DNA from: CAYLJJ01 sp964384025
Lineage (GTDB): Bacteria; Myxococcota_A; Bradymonadia; UBA7976; UBA1532
NCBI GenBank assembly: GCA_964384025.1
Contig: CAYLJJ010000016.1
Coordinates: forward strand, 19,376-83,375
Length of the DNA stretch: 64,000 nucleotides
Direction of reading: 5' to 3'
Part shown: in pieces, positions 8,612 to 17,672 of the stretch
How the letters are laid out: each line of letters starts with the position of its first letter
Numbering within the stretch: position 1 is the first letter of the stretch
Notes under the pieces: model-generated
Seen by the model: the letters and a program-made list of their open reading frames with translations, nothing else
What the model was told of the DNA's origin: nothing
The model's database searches: none
Program-made: the position numbers and the translations under genes

Positions 8612-11600
8612 ATGCACCGAATACTGCTTGTTCTATCGCTCTGCTCAGGCATCGCCCTGGCTCTCCCTAAGACCTTATCCCAGGAGGGTTATCTACAGGA
8701 TGCACAGGGCCAAGCCTTAGAGGGGGAGGTCACCCTCAGCTTCTCTCTCTACGCTCAGGAGTTGGGGGGCCTCGCTCTCTGGACCGAAGAGCACTCAGTC
8801 CAGGTGGCCTTAGGCTACTACTCAGTCGACCTCGGTGCTCAAGTCCCGCTGCCTTCTCTCGATCAGGTTGGCGCCCTCTACTTGGGGATCAAGATCAACG
8901 GGACAGCTGAGATGCAGCCTCGTCATCGCCTACACAGCGTCCCCTTCGCCCTGCTCTGTGAAGAGGCTACTGGGGACCTTCATCCCCAGACAGTTTGGGT
9001 GAATGGACAACAGATCATCGATGCGGGTGGACACTGGGTTGGACCCGCAGTGGAGAACATCGAAGGGGGAGGTTATACCACCCCCGAGACTCTACTCTTG
9101 GCCCTGCGCAGCGTAGATGGCCCAGGCACAGATCTAAACAGCGACACCCTGGATGGGTTTCAAGCAGAAGAGTTTGTTCAGGATGGTGAGCAAGTGTTGG
9201 ATCGCCTACGGGGGCATGGAGGAGAAGGATCTGGTTTAAACGTCGATCTGCTCGATGGTCTGGATCATTCAGATCTCTACCACACTTCAGCCCAGGTGAT
9301 ACAAAGCTTACAGGGTCTGGGAGGAGCAGGTTCAGGTCTAAATGCTGATCGCCTAGATGGTAAAGACAGCAGCGAGTTTTACACCACTGGAGAGCATCTG
9401 ATTCAGGCCTTACAGGGACTTGGAGGTGATGGGAGCGGGCTGAACGCAGACCTGATCGATGGTTTGGACAGCGCCGACCTCCTCAACCGCAATGATCCCA
9501 ACCTGGAGGGCCAGATTTTTCAGCTCCTCTTAAACGGAGGGGGTGAAGCTTCTGGGCTCAACGCAGACACTCTGGATGGCATCGATAGCGCTGAGTTTAT
9601 GCGCGTTGATACTCATACTGGAACCTCTGGTGCGCTCTCTGTTGCGCTCAACATGCAGGTAAACGGGGGGGTTCTCTTGGGCGGTGATCTTCAGGTCGCA
9701 GGTGAGGCCCTCGTCGATGGTGCTTTGGCGATCGGTCTGGAGATCCCTGAAGCCAAGCTCCATGTACAGGGCGCGGTTAAGAGCAACACCTTCACCCTGG
9801 CCCCCAGCGGAGCCAACAATGCGCCCCAGCCAGGGATGATCTACTTCAACGCTCAGACCCACGATTTTATGGGTTATGACGGCCAGGGTTGGGTGCTCCT
9901 CAACAGCAGTACTTCAACCCAAACGAGCTGCTTGGAGATCAAGAGAGCAGATCCCAACGCAGCGGACGGCCTCTATTGGATCGATCCCAAGGGAGATGGT
10001 CTGGAGGTTCAAGTGTGGTGCGATATGACCACAGATGGTGGGGGTTGGATGGTGGTAGGCCGAGCTTCAGAGACCAATGGGGTTGGAGGCGACTACGAGT
10101 TTCGTGCTGCGGTTGGTGCTCACAGCCTCCTGGGGATGAGCTTTGATCATGGCGGTCCGACCGATCCTCAGTACACTCTAGGGCTGGATAAGCTTATTCC
10201 TGACAATCAGATGAGCTTAGATATCCAGTATTATTGCTATGATAGCCGTGATCCAGGAGGAACAAATTTTTGGATTAAAGCTGAAGGGATTGATGCCAAC
10301 CAACTACAGTCAGATCTAAGCATAGATAATCCAGACTTTCTCTATGACGCACAAATCACCAATAAAGATGGTATAGAGGCTAATGGACTCTATGCATTTT
10401 TCCATAGGGAGAGAGTAGCTGGTCTTCAATGCGGTAACAGCTATGCTGGTCAAAATGGAATGAAATTTGATTGTAGTTCAAATGGACAGGCTGCTCGTAC
10501 CCCCGGAATTGTATGGTATTTGACTCATTATGATGGGAACTACAGCGAAGTCAATTCTTGTGGTCCAGTCGGTGGTGGTGTTATGCCATACTATGCAGGT
10601 GAAGTGCGCATTCGTTGGGATTGGGATACTGTTCCCTATGAAAGCTGCCAGATGATTCTGTCCCAGAAACCTGATGCACCCAGCCAAGAATATTGGATCG
10701 ATATAGATGGAGGTGGCCCTCTTTCTCCCTTCCAGGCCTACTGTGATATGGACACAGATGGAGGTGGATGGATGCGCCTCAATCTTTTCAGCCGCCAATG
10801 GGGTAACAGCCAAGGATTTGGGAGTGATCCTCTCGGCAGCTATGGAGAGCGGATCAGCGGTGTAAGTTCTAAAGGCGCTTTGGACAACCTAAACAGCTGC
10901 AATGGGGACAGCCAAGTTGCGCTCAAATGGACAGATAACAATGATCAACTCCTCAGCGCTGATCATATCGCAGCGCTTAATGCTCAGATCATCTCAGGCT
11001 TCACCACCGACTATCGCATCTTCGACGCTGATGGAGGAGGAGATTGGGATAAAGTCAAGGGCTGCTATGATGGCCAAGTAGTGATGTGGGGTGATGGAGA
11101 TGAGCAAGAGGGTGGAGCCAATCAACAGTGGGTTGGCCCCTACGCGGTTGATCATCTCAGCGCCCTCTTTACCACCGGGATCTACGGAGGCAACTCCGAC
11201 GCCAGCGGCTATAACGCTTCTCTTCCTCAATATTGGTACTTCCGTACCTCTAATCTAGGCCGGACCCCCAGCCGCGCAGCCTTAAGCTGTCTACAGATTA
11301 AAGAGGAATCTCAAACAACTCAAGATGGAATGTACTGGCTTGACTTTGATGGATCTGGAGGAAATCCTCCTTCGCAATATCACTGTGATATGAATTTAGA
11401 TGGAGGAGGCTGGACTTTGGTTACCCAAGATATGATCTTGGAGGAAGATAAACGAGGGGTTAATATTGGCTATGGAGCGGATGGAAATGGTGGCCTGATT
11501 ATGACTGTTACGCCTACACGTGATGGCTGTGGAGGGAATGAGTCAGGGCACACAGTGCTCTTTGATGATTCTCTAGAGTGGACGCAGATTCGAGCTGACC

Positions 11601-11956
11601 ATCGTTTTTATGGAGGGACCTCCTGCTGGAGCATCTTTGGACGATATGAGGGCTATGGTTTCGATGTAGGCGACACCCCTTCACCCAACCTACATGATTT
11701 TGATCCAGCTGAGGACTTGATCCGCGATCAGGTCAGGATGGGTGGAAGCTCAGGAGATGCCTTTTCGGGGATGATCCAGGCCTGTAACAATGAAGCCACC
11801 AACTTCTGGCATAGCGCTCGCGGTAATGGAGAGCGTAGAGCCATCGTAATTCTACGTCGCGTAGATTTAGGGGCTCCAGCAGGCCTCTCCGCTGGGGTTT
11901 CATGCACCGATACCAACACAACCTCTTGGAAATATCAGAGCATCTACGTCAGATAG
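8612..11956 (+). CDS. Large secreted protein with LDG repeats and three fibrinogen-like domains (paralogue 3)
   Basis: 1114 residues; ATG four bases after GGAGG. The signal peptide ends ALA before LPKTLSQEGYL. Domain order matches paralogue 2: N-terminal domain, five LDG repeats, EGMIYF-type strand (GMIYFNAQTHDFMGYDGQGW), then three fibrinogen-like modules with WCDMTTDGGGW (about residue 468), YCDMDTDGGGW (about 709) and HCDMNLDGGGWTL (about 924). The first two modules are very similar to those of paralogue 2, while the third differs completely after the GGGWTL core. It ends QSIYVR. Bases 10200-10660 are AT-richer. Only 33 bases separate it from paralogue 2, so the three genes are probably one transcription unit that arose by tandem duplication. 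Confidence 0.8.
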   Translation: MHRILLVLSLCSGIALALPKTLSQEGYLQDAQGQALEGEVTLSFSLYAQELGGLALWTEEHSVQVALGYYSVDLGAQVPLPSLDQVGALYLGIKINGTAEMQPRHRLHSVPFALLCEEATGDLHPQTVWVNGQQIIDAGGHWVGPAVENIEGGGYTTPETLLLALRSVDGPGTDLNSDTLDGFQAEEFVQDGEQVLDRLRGHGGEGSGLNVDLLDGLDHSDLYHTSAQVIQSLQGLGGAGSGLNADRLDGKDSSEFYTTGEHLIQALQGLGGDGSGLNADLIDGLDSADLLNRNDPNLEGQIFQLLLNGGGEASGLNADTLDGIDSAEFMRVDTHTGTSGALSVALNMQVNGGVLLGGDLQVAGEALVDGALAIGLEIPEAKLHVQGAVKSNTFTLAPSGANNAPQPGMIYFNAQTHDFMGYDGQGWVLLNSSTSTQTSCLEIKRADPNAADGLYWIDPKGDGLEVQVWCDMTTDGGGWMVVGRASETNGVGGDYEFRAAVGAHSLLGMSFDHGGPTDPQYTLGLDKLIPDNQMSLDIQYYCYDSRDPGGTNFWIKAEGIDANQLQSDLSIDNPDFLYDAQITNKDGIEANGLYAFFHRERVAGLQCGNSYAGQNGMKFDCSSNGQAARTPGIVWYLTHYDGNYSEVNSCGPVGGGVMPYYAGEVRIRWDWDTVPYESCQMILSQKPDAPSQEYWIDIDGGGPLSPFQAYCDMDTDGGGWMRLNLFSRQWGNSQGFGSDPLGSYGERISGVSSKGALDNLNSCNGDSQVALKWTDNNDQLLSADHIAALNAQIISGFTTDYRIFDADGGGDWDKVKGCYDGQVVMWGDGDEQEGGANQQWVGPYAVDHLSALFTTGIYGGNSDASGYNASLPQYWYFRTSNLGRTPSRAALSCLQIKEESQTTQDGMYWLDFDGSGGNPPSQYHCDMNLDGGGWTLVTQDMILEEDKRGVNIGYGADGNGGLIMTVTPTRDGCGGNESGHTVLFDDSLEWTQIRADHRFYGGTSCWSIFGRYEGYGFDVGDTPSPNLHDFDPAEDLIRDQVRMGGSSGDAFSGMIQACNNEATNFWHSARGNGERRAIVILRRVDLGAPAGLSAGVSCTDTNTTSWKYQSIYVR
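9112..9605 (+). repeat. Five LDG repeats in paralogue 3
   Basis: Protein-level repeats such as GLGGAGSGLNADRLDGKDSS, in the same place and order as in the two upstream paralogues. Confidence 0.78.
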
Positions 11957-11960
11957 CGCC

Positions 11961-12197
11961 TTAGAGATCGTCGGCGGGCTCCCAGCAGCGTTCCTCTACA
12001 CAGAGGCAGCTACCTGGGCACTCTAGGTTGTGTAGACAGGGCTCAATACAGCTCCCTGCGAAGCAGAGGCGAAGGCCCTGGCACTCCTCATCCTACGCGC
12101 AGATCTCTGGCTCTCGACAGAGGCTATCCTCCTTACAGCGCTGCTCTCCTGGGTAGGGGCGTGTCTCATGGCAGGGCTCGCTCCGCTGCTCTCCGGT
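11961..12197 (-). pseudogene. Remnant of a Cys-rich secreted protein gene
   Basis: Reading the minus strand in one frame from 12197 to a TAA at 11961-11963 gives a Cys-rich peptide: EPCHETRPYPGEQRCKED, SLCREPEICA, an in-frame TAG, then DEECQGLRLCFAGSCIEPC, LHNLECPGSCLCVEERCW and EPADDL. The regular Cys spacing continues across the TAG, so this looks like one protein broken by a nonsense mutation. A TGA immediately upstream closes the frame and no start codon or ribosome site is present, so the 5' part has been lost. Such Cys-rich repeats are common in secreted proteins of large-genome deltaproteobacteria. It could alternatively be the 3' tail of a gene disrupted when the paralogue array expanded. 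Confidence 0.6.
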
Positions 12198-12300
12198 TCA
12201 AGGTGAACAGCCCACAAAGAGATCTAAGGAACGTGGCGTGGTATGGGAGTTCAGATCGCCATCTAACTTCTGAGATCATTTGGCCGGAGAGGAGTCTCAA

Positions 12301-14376
12301 ATGGCCCCAGAACTAAACTCAGTCCAGCGCCGCGCAGTGGAGCATCTGGGCAGCCCCCTCCTGGTCTTAGCCGGGGCAGGGACAGGGAAGACACGGGTAG
12401 TGACCCAACGTATCCTCTGGCTGCTGCATAAAGGGGTCCCTCCTCAAAATATCCTGGCTCTGACCTTCAGCAATAAAGCTGCCCAAGAGATGCGCTCCCG
12501 TATCCTGGCCGATCTTCAAGATCAAGAGATTCAGGGCCTTCATGTCAGCACCTTTCATAGCCTGGGTGCTCGCTTCCTACGCCAACATGCGTCCGAGTTT
12601 GGGCGCAGCCCTCGCTTCCTGATCTATGATGAGCGGGAGCAACTTAGGCTGATCCATCAGCTCCTCAAGCTGCAGGGTCGCGAGCAGGCACGGACTGAGG
12701 CTCGCAGCATTCAAGGGGCGATCGAAGAGGCCCGCAATCGAGGGCTGAGCGCGGATCAGGCGATCTCAGCTCTGACTGATTTGGATATGAAGGCCCTGGG
12801 GCGGCGCTATGAGCTTCAACTTCAGCTCGCCAACGCCTTTGACTTTGGTGATCTCATCCGTTGCCCTGCGCTCTTGATGGCCCGAGACCCTCAGCTCTCT
12901 ATCGCCTACCAGCGGCGCTGGCCCTGGGTCCTGGTGGATGAGTTTCAAGATACCAACGAGGCTCAACATAGCTGGCTTAGCCTCTTGGCCCCTCCTGGAA
13001 GCAACCTGACGGTGGTGGGAGATGAGGATCAGGCGATCTATGGTTGGCGGGGTGCGCGTATGGAGCACATCCTTGAGTTTGATCAGAGCTGGCCCTCAGC
13101 TCTGATCCTACGCCTGGAGCAGAACTACCGCAGCAGCCCTCAGATCCTGAAGGTCGCCAACGCCCTTATCCACCATAACCAGATGCGTTTGGGTAAGCGA
13201 CTCTGGACTCAGCGAGCCCCTGGCCCTGAGCCGGTGATCTATCGAGCTGAAGATGGAAGAGCTGAAGCGCGCTGGATCGCGAGCTCTATTCGCAAGCTCT
13301 CTGAGGAGGAGGGGCGCTCCCTGAGCGAGATAGCCATCCTCCTGCGCAGCAACAGCCTATCTCTGCCTCTAGAAGAGGCTCTGCCCCTCTTTGGGCTGCC
13401 CTATCAGCTGCTCAGGGGTCGCTCCTTCTACGAGCGAGCAGAGATCCGTGATGCCCTGGCCTATCTGCGCCTGCTCCTCAATCCCCAGGATGATCTAGCC
13501 TTTACCCGAGTGATCAACACTCCAAGGCGGGGGGTGGGCGCCAAGAGCCTTGAGCGCCTCCAAGAGGGTGCTCAAGCCCGGAACCACTCTCTGATGGCTG
13601 AGGCTCAGCTCAGCCTCCTCCAGATCAAGGGTCGCGCTCGTAAGGGGATCCAGCACTTTCTGACCCTCTTTGAGGAGATAGGGGCTCTGAAAGGCTGTGG
13701 CTTGAGGGCGCGTTGCCAACAGCTCTTAAAGGAAGCCGGGCTGCTCAAAGAGGAGATCCCAGAGGGGCCTAAGGCGGAGGAGGAGCGACAGCGGCAGGAT
13801 AGCCTATTTCAGCTTTTGCTCAGCCTGAGCCGCTATGAGGAGGAGACCAAAGCCCCTGAACTCTCCGGTTTCCTGGAGAATCTGAGCTTGATGGGTGACC
13901 AGGATGGTGACACAGAGGAGGAGGTGGAGGCGGTACAGATCGTCACAGTACATGGGGCTAAGGGCCTGGAGTTCCCTGTCGTCTTTCTCTTGGGTCTAGA
14001 GGAGGATCTCTTTCCCCATCGCTGGAGTCAGGGTGAGGAGGGTCTCGAAGAGGAGCGTAGGCTCTGCTATGTAGCCCTCACTCGAGCCCAAGAGCAGCTC
14101 TTCCTGAGCTATGCCTACAGGCGCAGGCTCTTTGGAGATCATCAAAAGGCAGGACCCAGCCGCTTCCTCTTTGAGCTGAGCGAGCGCCCTTGGGGGCTCT
14201 CCACTCCTCAGCCACCAGCTCGTATAGGCCAGGGCTTTCCTTCTGGAACAAAGGTCTACCACAGCTACTTTGGCCGAGGAGAGGTGCTTGCTCAAAGCTC
14301 CAGTGGGGCGGTCACCGTTCAGTTTCAGGGTCGCCCTCCTCTGAACCTGGCGCCTCGTTTCCTGCAACAGGAGTGA
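12301..14376 (+). CDS. UvrD/PcrA-family superfamily 1 DNA helicase
   Basis: 691 residues. ATG at 12301 is chosen over an upstream in-frame TTG because AGGAG lies seven bases before it. Superfamily 1A motifs appear in order: Walker A AGAGTGKT, Walker B VLVDEFQDTNEAQ, motif III GDEDQAIYGWRGA, motif IV LEQNYRSSPQ, motif V TVHGAKGLEFPVVF and motif VI RLCYVALTRAQEQL. The C terminus (VYHSYFGRGEV, then VTVQFQG) matches the small Tudor-like domain of PcrA/UvrD, which contacts RNA polymerase in known members. It should be an ATP-driven 3'-5' helicase of nucleotide excision or replication repair. The last 65 bases overlap the convergent rlmE gene. Confidence 0.92.
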   Translation: MAPELNSVQRRAVEHLGSPLLVLAGAGTGKTRVVTQRILWLLHKGVPPQNILALTFSNKAAQEMRSRILADLQDQEIQGLHVSTFHSLGARFLRQHASEFGRSPRFLIYDEREQLRLIHQLLKLQGREQARTEARSIQGAIEEARNRGLSADQAISALTDLDMKALGRRYELQLQLANAFDFGDLIRCPALLMARDPQLSIAYQRRWPWVLVDEFQDTNEAQHSWLSLLAPPGSNLTVVGDEDQAIYGWRGARMEHILEFDQSWPSALILRLEQNYRSSPQILKVANALIHHNQMRLGKRLWTQRAPGPEPVIYRAEDGRAEARWIASSIRKLSEEEGRSLSEIAILLRSNSLSLPLEEALPLFGLPYQLLRGRSFYERAEIRDALAYLRLLLNPQDDLAFTRVINTPRRGVGAKSLERLQEGAQARNHSLMAEAQLSLLQIKGRARKGIQHFLTLFEEIGALKGCGLRARCQQLLKEAGLLKEEIPEGPKAEEERQRQDSLFQLLLSLSRYEEETKAPELSGFLENLSLMGDQDGDTEEEVEAVQIVTVHGAKGLEFPVVFLLGLEEDLFPHRWSQGEEGLEEERRLCYVALTRAQEQLFLSYAYRRRLFGDHQKAGPSRFLFELSERPWGLSTPQPPARIGQGFPSGTKVYHSYFGRGEVLAQSSSGAVTVQFQGRPPLNLAPRFLQQE

Positions 14377-14941
14377 TCCCCTGCGCGATCATAAACAGCT
14401 CCACGCTCTCGCTGCGAGTGCTCTTGGGCTTAAAGCGCTTAAAGCGCCGCGCTTGAGGCCGGATCTCCCGCACCAACTCCTCCAGCTCTGGGCCTTCGAA
14501 GACCTTGGCGACAAAGGCACCTCCAGGCTCCAGCAGTCGTTGACTCAGCGTCCAGGCCCGCCGCACCAGCTCTACTGAGCGCACATGATCTCTAAAGCGC
14601 TGCCCGCTGGTAGCGGGGGCCATATCGCTGAGGATCACATGAAAGCCCCCGCCCAATAGCTCAGCGCTGATCTGATAGATGTCAGCTTTTAAAACTCTCA
14701 GGTTGGGCGCGGAGATCGGCGATATCGCCTTAAGATCAACCCCAACAACCTCACCTTTAGGACCCACCGCTTTAAGGGCGTGCTGAAGCCAGGAGCCGGG
14801 AGAGCAGCCCAGATCTAAGACCCGCTGTCCTCGCCTGATGAGCTGAAAGCGGCGATCGATCTCCTGTAGTTTATAGACGCTGCGTGCATGAAAACCCTCT
14901 CTACGAGCGCGGCGGCTGAATCCATCGGGGTGTCTGCGCAT
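14312..14941 (-). CDS. rlmE: 23S rRNA (uridine-2'-O-)-methyltransferase RlmE (FtsJ)
   Basis: 209 residues. A SAM-dependent Rossmann methyltransferase that, in known members, methylates U2552 of 23S rRNA in the late 50S particle. Visible elements are the N-terminal RSVYKLQEID with the first catalytic Lys, the SAM loop VLDLGCSPGSWLQHAL, ILSDMAP carrying the catalytic Asp, FVAKVFEG with the second Lys and SESVELFM with the Glu: the K-D-K-E tetrad of the family. The Gly/Glu/Pro tail after IAQG is unconserved and is the part that overlaps the helicase gene on the opposite strand. The start ATG is complementary to 14939-14941. Confidence 0.92.
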   Translation of the reverse strand: MRRHPDGFSRRARREGFHARSVYKLQEIDRRFQLIRRGQRVLDLGCSPGSWLQHALKAVGPKGEVVGVDLKAISPISAPNLRVLKADIYQISAELLGGGFHVILSDMAPATSGQRFRDHVRSVELVRRAWTLSQRLLEPGGAFVAKVFEGPELEELVREIRPQARRFKRFKPKSTRSESVELFMIAQGITPVAGNEAPGSEEGDPETER

Positions 14942-15288
14942 AGGAGCAGAGTGAGGGCTCTATGGCGAGAGGGCAAGCTTTCTGGCCTTCCTAAGCAGCC
15001 TCTGAGGCTTCAGGCACTTTGAGCGAGCATAAAGAGAGCGACGTGGCCTTGATGGATGCTCTATGAGTCGAGCATCTGTATAGGTGGTGAGGTCGTTTTG
15101 GGGAGGTGTGTTTGGCGTCCAGACGCATCACAGACGCGCTTCATATTCCCAACGCGGCTTGACTATAAAATTACTCGGTCTTGTTCAGCCGAGTTTGCTC
15201 AGACCAGCACAGGCTCATCTAATCGCTGGATCTGAGCCTTGAAACTCCCCTCATATCATGGCATCAGGGCTCACTCAGTGATGAACCG
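14942..15288. other. Gap between divergent genes
   Basis: 347 bases between rlmE (minus) and the DUF2760 gene (plus); no gene is seen. A TTGACT at 15159-15164 runs into TATAAA at 15164-15169, but neither has a good partner at normal spacing. A 6-bp perfect stem (ACTCGG at 15173-15178 with CCGAGT at 15189-15194) follows. The region must hold promoters for both directions, but I cannot place them firmly. Confidence 0.4.
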
Positions 15289-15849
15289 ATGGACTCCAAG
15301 ATGAACCCGGAACAGACCAGCCTCAAGCGTCGGCTCTTGACCGCCCTTCTCCTACCCTGGAGAGTCATCTCCGACATCAAGTTGGCCGTCAAGGCCCAAA
15401 AGCTCCTCGATTACGATGAGTCTGTGGTCACTCGACCTGTAGAGATCAAGCCCTCAAGCCCCCCTCCACCAGACTACAGCAGCGCCCTCCAGCTCCTGCG
15501 CATCCTCCAGAGAGAGGGGCGCTTTATCGACTTCCTTCAGGAGGACCTCTCCGATTTCCCCGATGAGGATGTAGGGGCAGCCGCCCGCGTAGTTCATGAG
15601 GGCTGTCAGCGTGCGCTTAGGGACTATCTACATATCGAGAGCTTACGGAAAGAGGAGGAGGGCGATGTGATCCTTCTTCAACCGGGCTTTGATCCCAACT
15701 ATGTGCAACTCACAGGGAATGTGGGCGGAGAGCCCCCCTTTCAGGGACACCTAGCTCATCATGGCTGGCAGGTGAAAGAGATCAAGCTGCCCCGGCTCTC
15801 TGAGGATCAAGATCCAACCATCTTGGCAGCCGCTGAAGTGGAGATGTAG
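15289..15849 (+). CDS. DUF2760-domain protein
   Basis: 186 residues, soluble, with no signal peptide. The C-terminal two thirds (ALQLLRILQREGRFIDFLQE, then VLLQPGFDPNYVQLTGN-like text and PPFQGHLAHHGWQVKEIKLP) match the DUF2760 family. Function is unknown; its genes are repeatedly found directly before Hsp70-family genes, exactly as here, with three bases between this stop and the next ATG. A second in-frame ATG at 15301 is possible, since no clear ribosome-binding site marks the first. Probably a partner or co-factor of the downstream Hsp70 proteins (inference from context). Confidence 0.72.
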   Translation: MDSKMNPEQTSLKRRLLTALLLPWRVISDIKLAVKAQKLLDYDESVVTRPVEIKPSSPPPPDYSSALQLLRILQREGRFIDFLQEDLSDFPDEDVGAAARVVHEGCQRALRDYLHIESLRKEEEGDVILLQPGFDPNYVQLTGNVGGEPPFQGHLAHHGWQVKEIKLPRLSEDQDPTILAAAEVEM

Positions 15850-15852
15850 ATC

Positions 15853-17634
15853 ATGGCAGAGGCTAAGTTTGCTGTAGGCATCGATCTGGGGACAACCAAC
15901 TGCGCCCTGGCCTATCTGCCTTTGGAGTCTGAGGGAGAAGCGCCCCAACCCTTCCTCATCCCTCAAGTGATCCATCCAGGCGAGGTGGAGAGCCGTCCCC
16001 TGCTCCCCTCTTTCCTCTATCTCCCCTCTCAGGTGGAGCTGCGTAAGAAAGATCTGGCCCTACCCTGGGATCATCAAGCTCAGATGACAGCGGGGCTCTT
16101 CGCTCGTAAGCGAGGCTCTGCCAGCCCAGGACGCCAGATCTCTTCTGCCAAGAGCTGGCTCTCGCATGCGGGGATTGATCGCCGCGCGGCGATCCTGCCC
16201 TGGGAAAGTGATGAGGAGGAGTTAACCCGCCTCTCTCCTTTACAAGCCACGACTCACTTTCTGGAGCATCTACGCCAAGCCTGGGATCGGGAACACCCAG
16301 AGGCCCTCCTCGCTGAGCAGGAGTTGGTAATCACCGTCCCCGCCTCCTTTGATGCTGTGGCCCGAGAGCTGACCGTAGAGGCTGCTAAAGCGGCGGGCTT
16401 GGGAGAACATTTTAAGCTGCTGGAGGAGCCTCAGGCGGCCCTCTACGCTTGGCTCGCCGATCGAGGCGCAGCTTGGCGAGATGAGGTGGCTTTAGGTGAT
16501 CAGATCCTGGTCTTTGATATCGGCGGAGGCACTACAGACTTCTCCCTTATCGAGGTCCGCAAGGAGGAGGGGCACCTGGGTCTGGAGCGAATCGCCGTTG
16601 GAGAACATATCCTCCTGGGTGGCGACAACATGGATCTGGCTCTCGCCTACACCGTAGCAGGCAGCCTGGGAGGCAAGGGACGGCGCCTAAGCGACTGGCA
16701 GATGCGCTCTTTGACTCACAGCTGTCGAGTAGCCAAAGAGACCCTTTTCAGTGATCCTGAGCGCGAGAGCCACCCTTTGGTAATCCCTGGTCGAGGCAGT
16801 CGCCTCATCGGTGGGACGATCCGCTCTAAGCTGACACGAGCGCAGCTCGATGCCACCCTCCTGGATGGCTTCTTCCCCAAGGTCAAGCAGAACGAGCGTC
16901 CGAAGAAGCTTCGTCGGATGGGGCTCAAGAGCCTGGGCTTGCCCTTCGCCAGTGACGCAGGGATCAGCCGTCACTTGGCGGCATTTTTAGGCCGAGATGG
17001 GCTCAAACATGACTCAGGGCGAAGCTTCCTGCACCCCACGACGATCCTCTTTAATGGCGGAGTGAGCCGATCTTCGATCCTGCGAGAGCGCATCCTCTCG
17101 ATCATCAACTCCTGGGTGGAGTCAGAGGGGGGCAGCGCTCCTAAGGTACTGGAGGGGATGGATCCCAGCCTCTCAGTAAGCCGGGGGGCGGCCTGGTCAG
17201 CCTACACCCGTCGCCAAGGAGGGGTTCGTATCTTGGGAGGCACCGCCCGCTCCTACTACATCGGGGTGGAGCGCAGCGGCTTAGCGGTGCCGGGGATGCC
17301 CCCCCAGGTAGACGCTCTCTGTATCGCCCCCTTTGGAATGGAGGAGGGCAGCGAGCTGGAGTTGGGCCAAAGCTTCGGCTTGGTGGTAGGAGAGCTGACC
17401 TCTTTCCGCTTCTTCTGCTCTATGCGGCAGGAGGATGAGATCGGTGAAGCTCTTGATCCCGAGGAGTTGGAGGAGCTGGTCCCCATCGAGACCACCCTCA
17501 AGGGAGAGGAGGGGCGTTTTGTCCCTGTGCGTCTTCACGCTCATGTGACCGAGATCGGGACCCTGGAACTCTCCGCTGTGGAGGAGGGCGCCCAGCAGCG
17601 CTGGAAGCTTACCTTTAACGTCCGCATCGATTGA
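15853..17634 (+). CDS. Hsp70-family ATPase, first of a tandem pair
   Basis: 593 residues. The actin-like ATPase fold is clear: phosphate-1 loop VGIDLGTTNCALAY at the N terminus, VITVPASFDAVARELTVEAA, EEPQAALYAWL, and phosphate-2 loop LVFDIGGGTTDFSLIEV. LGGDNMDLAL and LFNGGVSRSSILRERI complete the nucleotide site. After about residue 470 the sequence is short and unlike the DnaK substrate-binding lid, so this is a divergent Hsp70 (YegD-like group) rather than DnaK. Substrates are unknown. It lies between a DUF2760 gene and a second Hsp70 gene, all in one direction with tiny gaps. Confidence 0.88.
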   Translation: MAEAKFAVGIDLGTTNCALAYLPLESEGEAPQPFLIPQVIHPGEVESRPLLPSFLYLPSQVELRKKDLALPWDHQAQMTAGLFARKRGSASPGRQISSAKSWLSHAGIDRRAAILPWESDEEELTRLSPLQATTHFLEHLRQAWDREHPEALLAEQELVITVPASFDAVARELTVEAAKAAGLGEHFKLLEEPQAALYAWLADRGAAWRDEVALGDQILVFDIGGGTTDFSLIEVRKEEGHLGLERIAVGEHILLGGDNMDLALAYTVAGSLGGKGRRLSDWQMRSLTHSCRVAKETLFSDPERESHPLVIPGRGSRLIGGTIRSKLTRAQLDATLLDGFFPKVKQNERPKKLRRMGLKSLGLPFASDAGISRHLAAFLGRDGLKHDSGRSFLHPTTILFNGGVSRSSILRERILSIINSWVESEGGSAPKVLEGMDPSLSVSRGAAWSAYTRRQGGVRILGGTARSYYIGVERSGLAVPGMPPQVDALCIAPFGMEEGSELELGQSFGLVVGELTSFRFFCSMRQEDEIGEALDPEELEELVPIETTLKGEEGRFVPVRLHAHVTEIGTLELSAVEEGAQQRWKLTFNVRID

Positions 17635-17672
17635 CCTGCGGGGCCACACACCCCCTCAAAGATCAGGAAAAA

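Noticed and set aside
7889..8617. 242-codon minus-strand frame opposite paralogue 2
   Set aside because: Lies wholly within the conserved third fibrinogen-like module; its product resembles nothing and no start signal is seen.
12280..12300. TTG start for the UvrD-like helicase
   Set aside because: ATG at 12301 has AGGAG at proper spacing and begins at the usual family position.
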